A DNA stretch of 64,000 nucleotides, taken from Siphonodentalium dalli (Eukaryota > Mollusca > Scaphopoda > Gadilida > Siphonodentaliidae). The DNA is taken from contig CP136069.1 of NCBI GenBank assembly GCA_032622095.1, positions 119,962,126-120,026,125 of the forward strand, written 5' to 3'. Each line of letters begins with the position of its first letter. Position 1 is the stretch's first letter. Below, in pieces: positions 12,230-23,800 of the stretch. A program made the position numbers and the translations under genes. The notes below the pieces were generated by a model that saw only the letters and a list, made by a program, of their open reading frames with translations, was not told where the DNA came from and did not search any database.

Positions 12230-12598
12230 CTGTCCGAACTGTATAGTAATATTAACTTTATTGTATTCCATGCCTCGAGATAAGGGAGGACTCTGCCACC
12301 ATTTTTCTGTCCCGTCGATGGCGAAATCAGCTGGATGTATCCTTTTAGCGTCGTAAATGTCGCACTCGTCACAGATTTGTCCCTGAATGATCAGATCGGG
12401 TTCTCCAAAAGCACCCGTGAGTCGGCAGAACAACTCTGGGGTGCCCACGTCTACACCACATGTTGATGTGCTTGATATGTTCCTGCCTTGCGCCAAATTG
12501 AAATACGGCGGAGTCATAGCCAATGGTTCAACATTAACAACAACCAAACATACGACCAACAAAACAAGCAAGGATTCTTTACTTTCCAAGAGATCCAT
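12230..12598 (-). CDS. Laminin alpha chain, exon 1 (signal peptide and start of LN domain)
   Basis: This 369 bp coding exon (123 codons) is read from ATG at 12598. Residues 1-27 form a signal peptide (short charged start MDLLESKES, then LLVLLVVCLVVV, cleavage probably near LA at 26-27). The LN domain follows: PPYFNLAQGRNIS, a Cys at 47, PELFCRLTGA, then IQGQICDECD, AIDGTEKWWQSPPLSRG and NVTI-like NKVNITIQFGQ. The IDGT..WWQSPPLSRG motif is the family's most conserved stretch. The donor CAG|GTATTT closes the exon in phase 0. The protein is secreted and assembles with beta and gamma chains as a trimeric basement-membrane component. The LN details favour an alpha1/alpha2-type chain. The ATG is the only start giving an immediate signal peptide. 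Confidence 0.95.
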
Positions 12599-12917
12599 GT
12601 TATAGTTTTAAACAAGGGCATATATCCCGCACTAACATAAATCAGGTCCCAAATCTTCTATTCAGGCTTGTCTACATGGTCCCATTACGTTTACTAAATA
12701 CCCATGATATAGACAGGTTGTTGCTCGTCGTAGAACGTATATCATATCCTCCTTCTGAAGTACGGTGATTTCCATTGCTAATTTGTCGAGGCACAACTCT
12801 CAATCACATAATTGAACAGTATTCTAGAGGCATAAATGTGTACTCGAATCGTACTTGGAACACCTGGTGATGAATAATATATTATGGTACACGTAAACAG
12901 TATATATGCTTGTTACA
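12599..12917 (-). promoter_or_regulatory. Upstream region of the laminin gene
   Basis: This is the 5' side of exon 1 on the minus strand. A TATA-like GGATATATGCC lies about 30 bp before the ATG (near 12620), too close to be a normal TATA box unless the 5' UTR is extremely short. An upstream non-coding exon cannot be excluded. No other site is supported. Confidence 0.25.
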
Positions 12918-13255
12918 GGTACTCAATCCGATTCGATGGTCCCCATATCATCAGATTCCAACAACAACATTTTTGAAATGCCGCTTTAGTTGTCAGAATC
13001 GATTAATTGCCACAAATAATGCTAACCACAGTCAGCTATATAGTATAAAATTGTCAAAAACCGTTATTTATCAACATTTTGTTCAACCAAAAGCCACTTG
13101 ATTTTAAAGTTATCCATCTTCATCCGCAATTTTGTCCGAGACCGTCGGCTCGTCGACTTGTTAGCAGGCCACTAATAAGTCTCGATGGTGAAAAATAATA
13201 GATTTTTAAAATCGATATCTAATAACTCTGAGCTTTGATGGGTGGGTGTTTCTTG
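12915..13255. mobile_element. TTAA-family repeat, fragment with left end
   Basis: The left end reads AGGTACTCAATCCGATTCGA and is followed by TGGTCCCCATAT. The interior words CAACAACAACATTTTTGAAA, AAAGCCACTTGATTTTAAAG and GAGCTTTGATGGGTGGGTG are shared with 29270-29480, 34955-35500, 49060-49260 and 52391-52864. The right terminus is missing. Confidence 0.7.
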
Positions 13256-15138
13256 TCGATCATGAAAATAGAAGGATATCTGAGGATTATCAGATTCACC
13301 AATGTGCTATGTGATATTAGGATAATTAAAAAATTGCTATAGGACCCAGTACTCTGTCGATGAACCCTTGTGCATGTTGGGAGTGTAATATATCATAATC
13401 ACACCCGATATAAGGTCTACGTTAATCTTAATTGATGAGAATACGCATCTTTGAAGTATTAAAACAGACACAGATATATATCCTAGCTTATGCGTGTGTT
13501 TTAGCTGTGGTTCGTTAATTACGCTAGCGTGTCGTCATATTACAATGCCTTGTTTATCTTTGTCATTATGTGTCTCTATTAGCTTTTAAATTATACAACT
13601 GTAATTCATTTTGTCTAGATTTTGCTTGACAAGCGTCGATATAACGGTGCAATTAATACTGAAATTTTGGCAGATTTTTGAGGTAGGGTTAAATACACCT
13701 TCATTGAGAGTCGATTAAGAGTTTGTCGCGGCCTGTAAATGTTGATCTCAGGAATAACCGTTCCAAATGTTGACTATTGTCTCGCAGTAGATGATCTCGC
13801 AGTACATTGTCTCGCAGTAGATGACCACTGTCTCGCAGTAGATGTTCACGTATTTCAGGAGAATATGTTATTTGAGTTTCCTTTTCGTCAGATGAACATG
13901 CCAATTATGATGCGTGTTTTTGTTGTCTTATTCGTTATGTGTCGACAATCAACTATCAAATGATACCAAGTAATTTCATATCGGACAGGTTATGCGTGCA
14001 ACCAACACAAATTTGGTGAATTTTTTTACGAAAAAGAGCGTTTTTTTGCTGCGTGACAATTCAGGAAAAAAATTCGTTCACCCTAGCCTTACGTGGGAAG
14101 GACACCTCTATATCCACTGGAACAAGTTTTATTCGAGGGCTCGGCCATGCAGGGTATCTCGAAAACTAGAGGCTTTCTGCGAAATCCGTACCGGTCTATT
14201 AGCCGAAAGTATGTAAAAACTAATTTCCTGCTAAATACTGGTTGGAGGATCCATAAACTTTAAAACTTTATTAACCCATTTCACCACTTACTGGTATTTG
14301 AGTTTACATGAAGCCACCGACCCAACCGATCCCGATATCAACTACAATTAAACTCTACACTAAGCCTTTACAGCGGACAGGACGGGCTGGCGTCTATATA
14401 TGATACATCAAACTATGAGAACAATTTGATATTATTTTCAAAGTAAAATTTCCAACCGAGGTTGTCGCCACGTCCCTGTTCCACATCGCTAGTCCCGACC
14501 GGACGTCGGGAATCGGGGAGGGGGTGGTGCCACTCATCCTAGGTTAGTGTGGTAATTTCGACAATATAAAACTATATTCAATCATTGTTAGTCCTCGCAC
14601 AAAAACGACACCGAGCGGCCGTGGTCGACAAATATGTTTACGGGGTTTATTTACCGAATGGAATTAATAGTAAATACTTTGACAACTATTTGTCAAATAC
14701 ACGCAGAAAAAAGCACATTGGTCGGCTTTTTGTGAAGGACGTTTATGAAGATCGCGTTCAATCTTAGTTGCTTTGTGAGTATGTTTGAACAACCATTTCA
14801 CGTCGGTGCAGACAAGCAGGGCGATTTTAACGTTAGTAACTTAATATATTGTCGGTGATCGGCAACAATGCGCCGGACAAAACATGGATATATCGGCTGT
14901 CATTCGAAGATCACCAAGGTTCAGCTGACATGTATTCTGTGCTTTGTTCATATACGTAAAGGTAGGTTAATATTTGCGGGTTAGACATTTAGTGGTAGCC
15001 AAATACATTTTGTCCAAAACCCAATATTACATATATGCCGTTTAAAACCACCTATATTGTACATTTCGCTAAATTTTATTATGAAAATTATACAATACTA
15101 CTGAACATCACGCATTGAAAGAGCAGGTACGATCCTAT
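13256..15138. other. Intergenic, one short tandem array
   Basis: At 13778-13845 the phrase TCTCGCAGTAGATG recurs four times with small changes. An inverted word pair TCCCGAC/GTCGGGA lies near 14492-14512. Short plus-strand frames occur, the only notable one being 14585-14767 (listed separately). Otherwise nothing recognisable. Confidence 0.5.
14585..14767 (+). other. Possible relic related to the XK-like protein C-terminus
   Basis: This 60-residue frame ends HIGRLFVKDVYEDRVQS. The tail of the 760-residue membrane protein at 21518-23800 contains AGRLIGRKKLLYQDRVQS, and the DNA underneath is also similar (TTATNANGATCGNGTTCAAT). It could be a terminal exon or decayed paralogue of that gene. No membrane segments are found upstream, so chance similarity is a real alternative. 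Confidence 0.2.
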
Positions 15139-17290
15139 GGGGCACCGTTCTTCTATTTATTACAAATTTTGTGATATCATTAATTCATTTTGTGATATCA
15201 CAAAACGAATATATGATATCACAAAATCGAATATATGATATTATAAAATTATAAGCATTAAGTGATATCACATACTGCGATTGGATTTGATTTCGTTGGC
15301 ATACATTTTCGTGGTTTGTCATCAAAATGCCTTTTCGTTAGCGCATGAATTCGTGGATCAGATATCATTTTTTATGCACATAAACATGCCCTACAATAGC
15401 AGCTGCATGACATATTTGTGTATTATTGAGAAATTAGACCCCCAGGTGTTCATGCACTGAAAGCATGTCACACAACCATTACCATAATATATACCAGCTT
15501 CATTTCCAACTTTGACCAAGTAGTTATTTATTGTCGTATGAAGTATGCACGTGGTTACTAGTAAACTAATAGCCCTTTAAAGAAACCAATGCATTGAGCA
15601 TTGTTATACAAACTATCATAGTCGATATCAGATGATGTAGCATATCAATTTCGTATTCGGCGAATGAATGATATTGTATTGAAAAAGATTACGTCTCATC
15701 TCGCATTCTGTGTTTTTCTGCATACATTTTACGACATGTCGAAAACAGACCTTAATACCCGATCTTTATTTCCATCTCGTATATTATATGGGTTGTTTGC
15801 TCATTCACTTCAGGAGTCAATTATTTGGTTGGTTGTTGATTTCGTGGTTAATGTGAAGGAATAAGACCGTTCTCTGTATAAATTTTATTCATCTCTAACA
15901 TCATGTGGTAATCAGCAAGTGTAGGTAACAATACATAATATGGTGAATCATCTCGGATGCCATGAAATGAAGGCGTCGCTTATTAATTAGCGAGCCAGTG
16001 TTTGGCATCTGTCATATATGTCTGAAGAACCAGAACTAATTGAAGAGTCGATTAATGTCTGGTTTATATATACGCTAATGACATAGCAGTCATTAGTGTA
16101 TCTCTTTGTCTGTACTGACCCATGGGTGAACTGGAATTATTACCTAAGACTTTCCTTCCTTTGTGGCTAGTATTGCATAACTCATAGGTCGCGGCCTCTC
16201 CGAGTATGACCTTGGCAATTTGGTTGGGGTCACTATAGTTCGATTATATTCTGTCTCCCCCATAGGTAAGATGGATATGTTTAGTATGTACTATCACGTC
16301 CCTTGAATAAGAAGGGGTAGGGTGCATTACTCTACATTAATCCACGAAATCAACGAATAACAGACCCCCATGAATTAAAAGAATTTTAACGTAATATCAT
16401 ATATTCATTTGGAGATATCACTTTTTCGAATTTTCGATATTATATATTCTTTTTGTGATATCAATAATTAGGATGAAAATAATTCGAATTAGTTATATCA
16501 TATATTCATTTTACTAGTTATTGTATATCACATATTCGATGTTATGATATCTCTAATTCACGGATTCACGGGCGCCGTTCTTCTATTTAGTACCTATTTA
16601 TTGATATCAATAATTAATTTTATGATATCACTAAATGAATATATGATATAACAAAATCGAATATATGATATCATTAAATATTTTATGATATCACAAAATG
16701 ATTTTAAGATATCACTTATTCCAATTTGTAACATCATAAATTCATTTTTTGATATAATACAATCGAGTTATTGATATCACAAAATAGAAAATATAATTCG
16801 ATTTTGTGATATCATAAAATGTTGGGGAATTAGTGATATCGTGAAATTAATTTAGATATCACAAAAATGGAAATAGTGATATCATAAATTCATTTTGTGA
16901 TATCACAAAATCGATTATATGATATCACAAAACAAGTAAGCATTTAGTGATATTAATAATTAGATTTGATATCATAAAATGACTTAATGATTTCACAAAA
17001 TGTTTAATTTATGATATCACAAAATGAATTTATGATATTACATAATCGAATTAGTGATATCACTAAATACTTACTATTTTGTGATATCAATAATTCGTTT
17101 TTGTGATTTCAAAAAATGAATTTATAATATCACAACTTGGAATTAGTGATATCTTAAAATCAATTTGTGATAACATAAAATATATAATGATAGCATGTAT
17201 TCGATTTGTGATATCATATATTCATTTTCTGATATAAAAAATGAATTATTGATATAACAAAATTTGTAATAAATAAAAGAACGGCGCCCC
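15139..17290. mobile_element. Element made of GATATC palindrome units with matching terminal inverted repeats
   Basis: The left end GGGGCACCGTTCTTCTATTT (15139 on) continues as ATTACAAATTTTGTGATATC. The right end, read in reverse complement from 17290, is GGGGCGCCGTTCTTTTATTT continuing as ATTACAAATTTTGTTATATC. A further internal left end GGGCGCCGTTCTTCTATTT starts at 16570. Between 16570 and 17290, and again at 15170-15270 and 16390-16560, the sequence is largely units of about 20-25 bp of the form (T/A)TTTGTGATATCACAAAAT, each a near-palindrome centred on GATATC. The part from 15280 to 16380 is ordinary AT-rich DNA. Read as one 2.15 kb element, or a 0.72 kb element (16570-17290) plus a related solo end. 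No protein frame is present. Confidence 0.6.
15664..15864 (+). other. Short unassigned frame within the GATATC region
   Basis: A 66-residue frame with two hydrophobic stretches but no recognised domain. It lies in the non-repeated middle of the larger inverted-repeat structure. It is more likely spurious than real. Confidence 0.1.
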
Positions 17291-17599
17291 AAACAATCCA
17301 CGGTCCGATTCGAGGGGCGTCCGTATCACCCAGTAATATTAACGATTCAGACTGCATAATACATAATGGAATATTCAACTTTTTTCGACAACGTGCTCAG
17401 TGGATTCGCGGGCATCGATAATGACTGAGAAAAGCTACACCGGTGTAATCGTTTAAAGATCTACAGTCCGATTTGACACCAAATAATTCAGAATATGCTA
17501 ATTATAAGCCAATTTACCGATTACCAGACAAAAGAACATGTTAAATTTAAATTCGCCTTTCACCATCATTCGTATCACACAGGAATCGCGAAAATCTAC

Positions 17600-20240
17600 A
17601 CAATCACCCATAAGTAATACGTCGAGAGCTATCGCAAAAGCTCATATAATTGAAAACGCTATTTCACAGTGGCTAAACCGTACAAACATATAATCGGAAG
17701 TTGCTTTCGCCAAGACGAAAAGTTATATTTTTAGAACATAAATACCGCAGAAGGATCAAAACGACACCATAAAAACAAGTTTTTAGACCGGGTAGACGGT
17801 TTCTCCACAGCTATAAATGTAACTATAAATTGTACATACACATTTGCCGATCGCAAGCTGGCTCCATTTGAGCAAAGGACTCTTGTTTATAGATAAAAAC
17901 GTCTTTTGATCACTTCAGAAAATAATTTTCTCGCAAAAATTCCCTCTTCAAATGTCATTTTAACACATGTACAGCATTGTCGGAAATCCCACTATTTTGC
18001 AGCGGAAAGGCCGTTATGTGTGCAACATATATTGACATTACCTTGGCTCGGGTGTATTCACAATTTGAAAATAGAGACTATTTATTTGGACACCCACTCG
18101 TCAGTCTGTGTACGCCTAGTTGTGTACGGCGACAATCATCAGTTGCGACGTTGTACATTAATCGTACAGTAGTGATATGTTCCTTCCAACTCATTTAAAC
18201 ATAACTATATCTTCGAAATGTCACGCCATTGAACTTATATACTCTGTCTGAATCAAACAAGGTATTCTTATTAACATTTAGTGACCTTTATTCGACTCCG
18301 CAAGTAACAAAACTGTATTTGGGGGTGGGGCTGTATGTTATATTATGTGATGATATTGTTTATACGTGGGAATTTACTAATAAAACTACAGGTCGTATGT
18401 GCATCGTCGCCTTATATTTACAGTGTTGTGACGAAGGGGTCGTGACTGCGAGTGCCTCTTATAAACATTTAGTGACTTTATTCTATTCCGCAAGTAACAA
18501 AACTGTATTTGGGGTGGGGGCTGTATATGTTATATTATGTGATGAAATTGTCTATACGTGGGAATTTACTAATAAAAATTACAGGTCGTATGTGCACTAT
18601 CGCCTTATATATTTGCAGTGATGTGGCGAAAGTGTCGTGACCTCGAGTGCCTCCTTGGGTATCACTACATGAATATCGACTGACCAGTCCCGAAAAGTCC
18701 AACAATATTAGTATAGTGCTTGCTTCGAGTTGCACCTCCGGCAGAGACTCACAAACGATTGGAGAAAAATATTTCAAACAACCACCCTGCCCACTGGTAG
18801 TTCAATTTAGATTCATATTGGAAACCCAAAACAATTGGGACGGGGTGATAGCGCTCGCACACCACAAAGTCCATCGATGCAGGACTATTTATATATGCCC
18901 ACATTTTAGACCCCGTGTCTCCAATAAAATAAGTAGACTTGGCTAAGATACGTGTGGATATTATAAGACATAATGTCTCACAATTGGGACGACAATATCG
19001 CAACTGTCAATTTTCGTTAACTGGAGAAACAACGATAGATTGACTGCATTTTATGGTTCACTGTGCCTAATTGTGTCTTCTGGTCATAGTGTCGATCTGA
19101 AAAAGTGTGCTATGTATGTTCGGAAGTACCCAGTTAAAAGAGATGTCATGTGATGTAGATTCTGGTTGTACATGCATATTTCAGTTTCCTATCGCTTAAA
19201 CTAACAAATCACACCACTGATAACGAACATTCAAGCCTTGAGATTTTATGTTATTCAATAAGTTAATTCTACATCATTATGTTTACTTAATATTATTTGA
19301 AATGCTGTTGGTACTTATATTGAAAAGATAGAGTTTCATCTCTTGAGTCACCGGAGAACTTGAGAAGTAATATGCATGATATGTATAAATGTAGAGCAGA
19401 AGTATTCAATTGCGTACATGCTTTTCCGTGGACTACATCATGTAATTCAATAGTTATGTCATAATACATTTTCAAATAGATCTGAAATATACTTAAAGAT
19501 TTCAGCTATTGATAAACATAGTTACGTTTGGTACTTGAATAAGAACATATTTTGTCGAATAATCGGAAAACGGATTTGGAACGGAACAGTGCCTTCGTCG
19601 TGAGACTTGAAGGTTAATAATGAACATCGGGAGGCGGAACATGTCTAATGGAAACCTAATTCATGGTTTCATCTTTGACCACACAAATTCCATCATCACA
19701 TATTTTTGACAACTAGTGATCAGGAACTTAAACAACTAGGCGTACAGAGACTGACGAGTGGGGTGTCAAAATAAATAGTCTCTACTTTCAGATTGTGAAC
19801 ACACCCGAGCCCAGTAATGTCAATATATCAACGGTTGCACACATAATGGCCTTTCCGCTGCAATATAGTGAGATTTCCGACAATGCTGTATGTGTGTTAA
19901 AATGACATTTGAAGAAGGAATTTTTGCAAGAAAATTATTTTCTGAAGTGATCAAAGGCCGTTTTTATCTAAAAAAAAAGAAAGAAAAAGAGTTCTTCGCT
20001 CAAATGGAGCCCGCTTGCGATCGGTAAGAGTGTATGTTCAATTTATACTTAGGTTTATAGATGTGGGGAAACCGTCTATCCGGTATGAAAACGTGTTATT
20101 ATGGTGTTGTTATGATTGTTGTGTAGTATTTGTGTTCTAAAAATAAAAAATTTCGTCTTGGCGAAAGCCACTTCCGATTATATTTTGTACGGTTTAGCCA
20201 CTGTGTATTTGTAATCTACCGCTTTTGTGCGACAAAATAG
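17600..20240. mobile_element. Large foldback structure, ~500 bp arms and 1.6 kb spacer
   Basis: The left arm (about 17640-18125) and right arm (about 19730-20215) are diverged inverted copies. The left CAGTGGCTAAACCGTACAAA pairs with the right TTTGTACGGTTTAGCCACTG. The left GCCAAGACGAAA, GAAAATAATTTTCTCGCAAA and AGCGGAAAGGCCGTTATGTG pair with right-arm TTTCGTCTTGGC, TTGCAAGAAAATTATTTTCT and CACATAATGGCCTTTCCGCT. The arms contain AT-rich indels and no coding frame. The spacer holds a separate tandem duplication. It may be a foldback transposon or an inverted duplication. Confidence 0.7.
18272..18655 (+). repeat. Two-copy tandem duplication, ~191 bp unit
   Basis: AACATTTAGTGAC, then CGCAAGTAACAAAACTGTAT, then TATACGTGGGAATTTACTAA and ACAGGTCGTATGTGCA occur in the same order from 18272 and again from 18463. 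It lies inside the spacer of the large foldback. The 130-residue plus frame across it (18229-18621) is produced by the duplication and has no recognisable domain. Confidence 0.85.
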
Positions 20241-21517
20241 TGGACGGTTTTTACAAGAGGCGATCATTGGCATTTTTGAAAAACGAGTTTTTATGGGCTC
20301 TAATGAAAGACGGTATGGGCCGTATGGCCTTCAAAGCCTTATATGGGCATGTGGGACCGATCGAATTATTGTATGGTATTATAGAACACGTACATATAGA
20401 TTTGTGGTGTAAAATCGGAGAGTGCATAATTAATTATTTTCTCATTCATCCTTTCTTGAATTTGTTGCAGCCAAAGAGAACAGTGTGACAACACATCAAT
20501 TAATCTCCAAATCCCGAAGAAAGCTGTTGCTTCAGATATCGCTTACTATATCCGGGCAGCGACACAGAATACCAATGAGCAATTTAATCGTTTAATCCCG
20601 AACCATGATAGCATTTGATGAGAGTCTCAATGGAATGATGGACGTCCTTAGATTTACTCCGACGATTGGCTTCATCGATCAGTCGTCTGAATGAGGGACC
20701 CCACACGAACCGAGCTCTAAAGTCATACAAAGACGTATATACACCGTGAGGAACGAAACGTTATATCAGGCCACCTACGTACAGATATGCGACGAGGTGT
20801 CATTTGGCCAATATAAAATTCATGGGAAATACATGTGCGGACATGCGGAATGTCCATGTTGTGCTGCCATAAATTGTACACCGCCTTATAGTGTCATGCT
20901 CATTCTACATGTATAATATAGTGTATGCACTATGCACGGATAAATGAAAATGTAGGCTTTGAGCTGCAGTTATATATACCGGACGTGCTGCGCGGGAAAC
21001 ATGTGTATATCTGTATTCAGATGATGAGAACGTTGGAACACAAATACTTCGGAACAAATTAGTGGATTTAAACAACCTTATCTATACATATAGTGAAATA
21101 TATACAACATTCAAATGGGGACTTCCTCCACAGATACAACGAACACGCGGTTGTTCTAATTCGGATTAATTTGGCTATTTATTCCCAATCACAAAATATC
21201 AAATACATTATACTGCATATATATTGCTAGGCCTACTTATCAGTGTGTTCGTTGTGTATGTGTGCAGACTATACAACTGTGTATAGTCAAGGGACGTTGC
21301 AAGAGAACTATTTATGACCAGATACCAGATCAGTTGGTATAAAGTATATTGCATCGCCATCTGTGTGAGCGCGGAAGTGATTTCATCTTAATGGCTCCTA
21401 TATTTCTGGATGCTTGCAGAGTTCTAGAAAATGAGATGCACGCAAAATGGCGAACCCAACATAGATGACAAGCGTGGACATTTTTCCTAATCCATATAAC
21501 AACAATCTGAAATAACG
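20241..21517 (+). promoter_or_regulatory. Upstream region of the XK-like gene
   Basis: No coding exon was recognised. A TATA-like GGTATAAAGTATATTG lies near 21336-21351, about 170 bp before the ATG, and could serve as a core promoter. An 87-residue plus frame at 20225-20488 starts inside the foldback arm and has no known domain. Confidence 0.25.
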
Positions 21518-23800
21518 ATGATAGTGGGTACCGCCATGCTTGTTATTAACGTCACCCTTATTATTGTGGAGGTCTGTACACAGATTGGATTACTGACCGT
21601 TTTCTTCCAGCATAACGTGGATTTATTTTACGCAACATTCGCGGTGGTGCTTTTGTCTTCAATGGCGGAGAACATCACCTCTCTTTTCTTCATCATGAAG
21701 GGAACAGCCCGCGGCGAACATAGACTATGGAAGGCAATATGTTTTGCATCGCATTTCTGTTTACTTGGAATTGTTTGGCGGTTTGCGAAACTGATCGTTC
21801 GATACCACCATGAATGCGCCAATGAAATGCGCACACTGTATTTATTTAGGTCAACTGTGCAGACAATACCGGTTCTCGGAATCTGCACATACGTCATTAT
21901 TTCCGGTTTAGATAATCATGTATTCGTCTTTCTTGGGTCTTCGCTGTCTTTGCTAACTGCCTCCATCGGCATAGCGACGTACTCATCCAGTCCACTCACC
22001 CGAGACTCAAACGGCACTACGCATGCGCGACGTTTCGCCGGGATGTTCTTCCTGTTAATAGGGACATGCGTAAATATGGTCTCACGATGTGGTTCCTTTG
22101 TATTGTTCTCCACAACAGAAGGACTCTGGGTGTTTCTGCCAATCGGATTTAGACTTCTGGTATCCATGGTGATATCCTGCTTCGAGAAATGTCGAGATGG
22201 ACGAGAACACATTACGTTACGTGAAATGGGCAGAATGGTGTGCCTATCATATATTTCGCTCATAGATATTGCGGAGAGAGATTTCACTAAGATGAAATGT
22301 TCTTACGTTGCATTTTACGCGTCAGTATTAATTGAGAATCTCATCTTAACTGGCGTTTGGATGTTTCAATCGACATCATCTGGAAATGACAATAAGCTTA
22401 TCACAGTCGCAGTTGTCTTGTTGTGTTCGATCGCTGGTTTGTTGTTCAAATTCTCTAGTATTTCGTGTATTGTGAAAACGAGATCTCATTTAACAGACCC
22501 TCCCACGAAACACAGTGAGACATTCGAAATTCAGGCGCCCTCTGACACTGTAAATGTTTCTACTCTACAAAACGACGGCAACAACATTAATCCACGCTCA
22601 AGAATGGCGACACATGTAACTAATATCGCCAACGTGACTTTTGACCACACGACGAGGCAGGCGGGTCACATAAGAGATAGCTTCTTAACAGGCTATACGT
22701 TCGGCGATGGTACAGGATTTCACGATAATTATGGATTTCTGCCAACCGCGGAGTTTCAATTTACAACTTTTGGAAGTAATTTTAACGATTCAAAACAAAA
22801 GGAGCCAGTTTCTTTTGCAAGCAATGCCGAACTGATGTCAGATTTCGACGACCCGACAAAATATCATTCGAAGAAGAATAGTTTATGGACAACAGATGCG
22901 TCTGAAGTGAATTGTGATGAAACCAATAGCTTTCATCTTGGGGTACATGCATATCCGCCGGGTCCCGATACAGGTCTTGACAGTGCTTTGGATAATTTGA
23001 CCCTTGGAAGTTCTGCATGCAAAGATAATTCATTTCGCCTCCAAAGGGCGAGCGGAGAATGCGAAAATCTTAAGACAATAGATGCCTTGTTTGAATATTC
23101 CAACACTTCATCTCACGACTTTCATGACAATGTGGATATTCGGACAAATATTGTTCAAACAACAAACGTTTCCACTACTATACCATCAGTAAACCACCAC
23201 AATAAATGTGTGGTCTCAAAACAAGTCGAAAACAAAATGACGCAAGATTTGTGTTTGTCGTATAGCTCCGAGTCTTCGGACATTTACACATCTGATTCGA
23301 CGTCGTATAAGTACCACACCTCCGATTCGTTTAAATACACATGTACGACCGACGATTCGGATGACGTTTCAACATGGCCACCATTCAACACAAGAACTCT
23401 GGTGAATCTAGCATCACTGAAAATACGGTCCGCTGAGAAAATCGACAACGATGACAAGATAGCGATTTGGTTGCGGAGATATGGGGATTATATGTACTTT
23501 TCAGATATTTCTCCTTCCGGAAACGAAAATGGGTTCCTGGATAAGACCACGGCCGCTGTTAGTAATAACAATAGACATACGACATCTGGCAAGCACTCGT
23601 CACAAAAGAAAGTTTTGCGAGCTTATTCAACGCTGAAAACTAAAGCGGGCCGCTTGATCGGCAGGAAGAAACTTCTTTATCAGGATCGTGTTCAATCTGA
23701 TGATAAGAAAATTAAATGTCTGCGGACAGGGTCCAATATTACTGGACGTCCTCAAACAAGATCGGAGAGCCTGCATGTTGAAACCGGGAGGTCGCAATAA
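21518..23800 (+). CDS. XK-related-like multi-pass membrane protein, single exon
   Basis: A 760-codon frame uninterrupted by introns. Hydrophobic segments, probable membrane spans, lie roughly at residues 4-30, 36-60, 72-93, 112-131, 135-155, 173-198, 203-222, 264-284 and 293-315. Several landmarks fit the XK-related layout: a LLGIVWRF segment after span 2; a 'LYLFRSTVQTIP' stretch at the position of the family's 'LR.FE...ESAPQ'; a SLSLLTASIGIATY span; and FYASVLIENLILTGVWMF, the 'YY...LIEN....W' signature. The usual PQ pair is absent, so the match is divergent. Residues 320-760 form a long polar tail rich in Ser, Thr, Asn and Asp, with a SSESSDIYTSDSTS cluster near 585, likely disordered and phosphorylatable. 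Some XK-related proteins are lipid scramblases, but function here cannot be inferred. Codon use and length make this a real gene; lack of introns could mean a retrocopy. Confidence 0.62.
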   Translation: MIVGTAMLVINVTLIIVEVCTQIGLLTVFFQHNVDLFYATFAVVLLSSMAENITSLFFIMKGTARGEHRLWKAICFASHFCLLGIVWRFAKLIVRYHHECANEMRTLYLFRSTVQTIPVLGICTYVIISGLDNHVFVFLGSSLSLLTASIGIATYSSSPLTRDSNGTTHARRFAGMFFLLIGTCVNMVSRCGSFVLFSTTEGLWVFLPIGFRLLVSMVISCFEKCRDGREHITLREMGRMVCLSYISLIDIAERDFTKMKCSYVAFYASVLIENLILTGVWMFQSTSSGNDNKLITVAVVLLCSIAGLLFKFSSISCIVKTRSHLTDPPTKHSETFEIQAPSDTVNVSTLQNDGNNINPRSRMATHVTNIANVTFDHTTRQAGHIRDSFLTGYTFGDGTGFHDNYGFLPTAEFQFTTFGSNFNDSKQKEPVSFASNAELMSDFDDPTKYHSKKNSLWTTDASEVNCDETNSFHLGVHAYPPGPDTGLDSALDNLTLGSSACKDNSFRLQRASGECENLKTIDALFEYSNTSSHDFHDNVDIRTNIVQTTNVSTTIPSVNHHNKCVVSKQVENKMTQDLCLSYSSESSDIYTSDSTSYKYHTSDSFKYTCTTDDSDDVSTWPPFNTRTLVNLASLKIRSAEKIDNDDKIAIWLRRYGDYMYFSDISPSGNENGFLDKTTAAVSNNNRHTTSGKHSSQKKVLRAYSTLKTKAGRLIGRKKLLYQDRVQSDDKKIKCLRTGSNITGRPQTRSESLHVETGRSQ

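Noticed and set aside
15170-17280. CRISPR-like appearance of short regularly spaced palindromes
   Set aside because: Units abut or vary in spacing, there are no unique spacers of constant length, no cas genes, and the DNA is eukaryotic.
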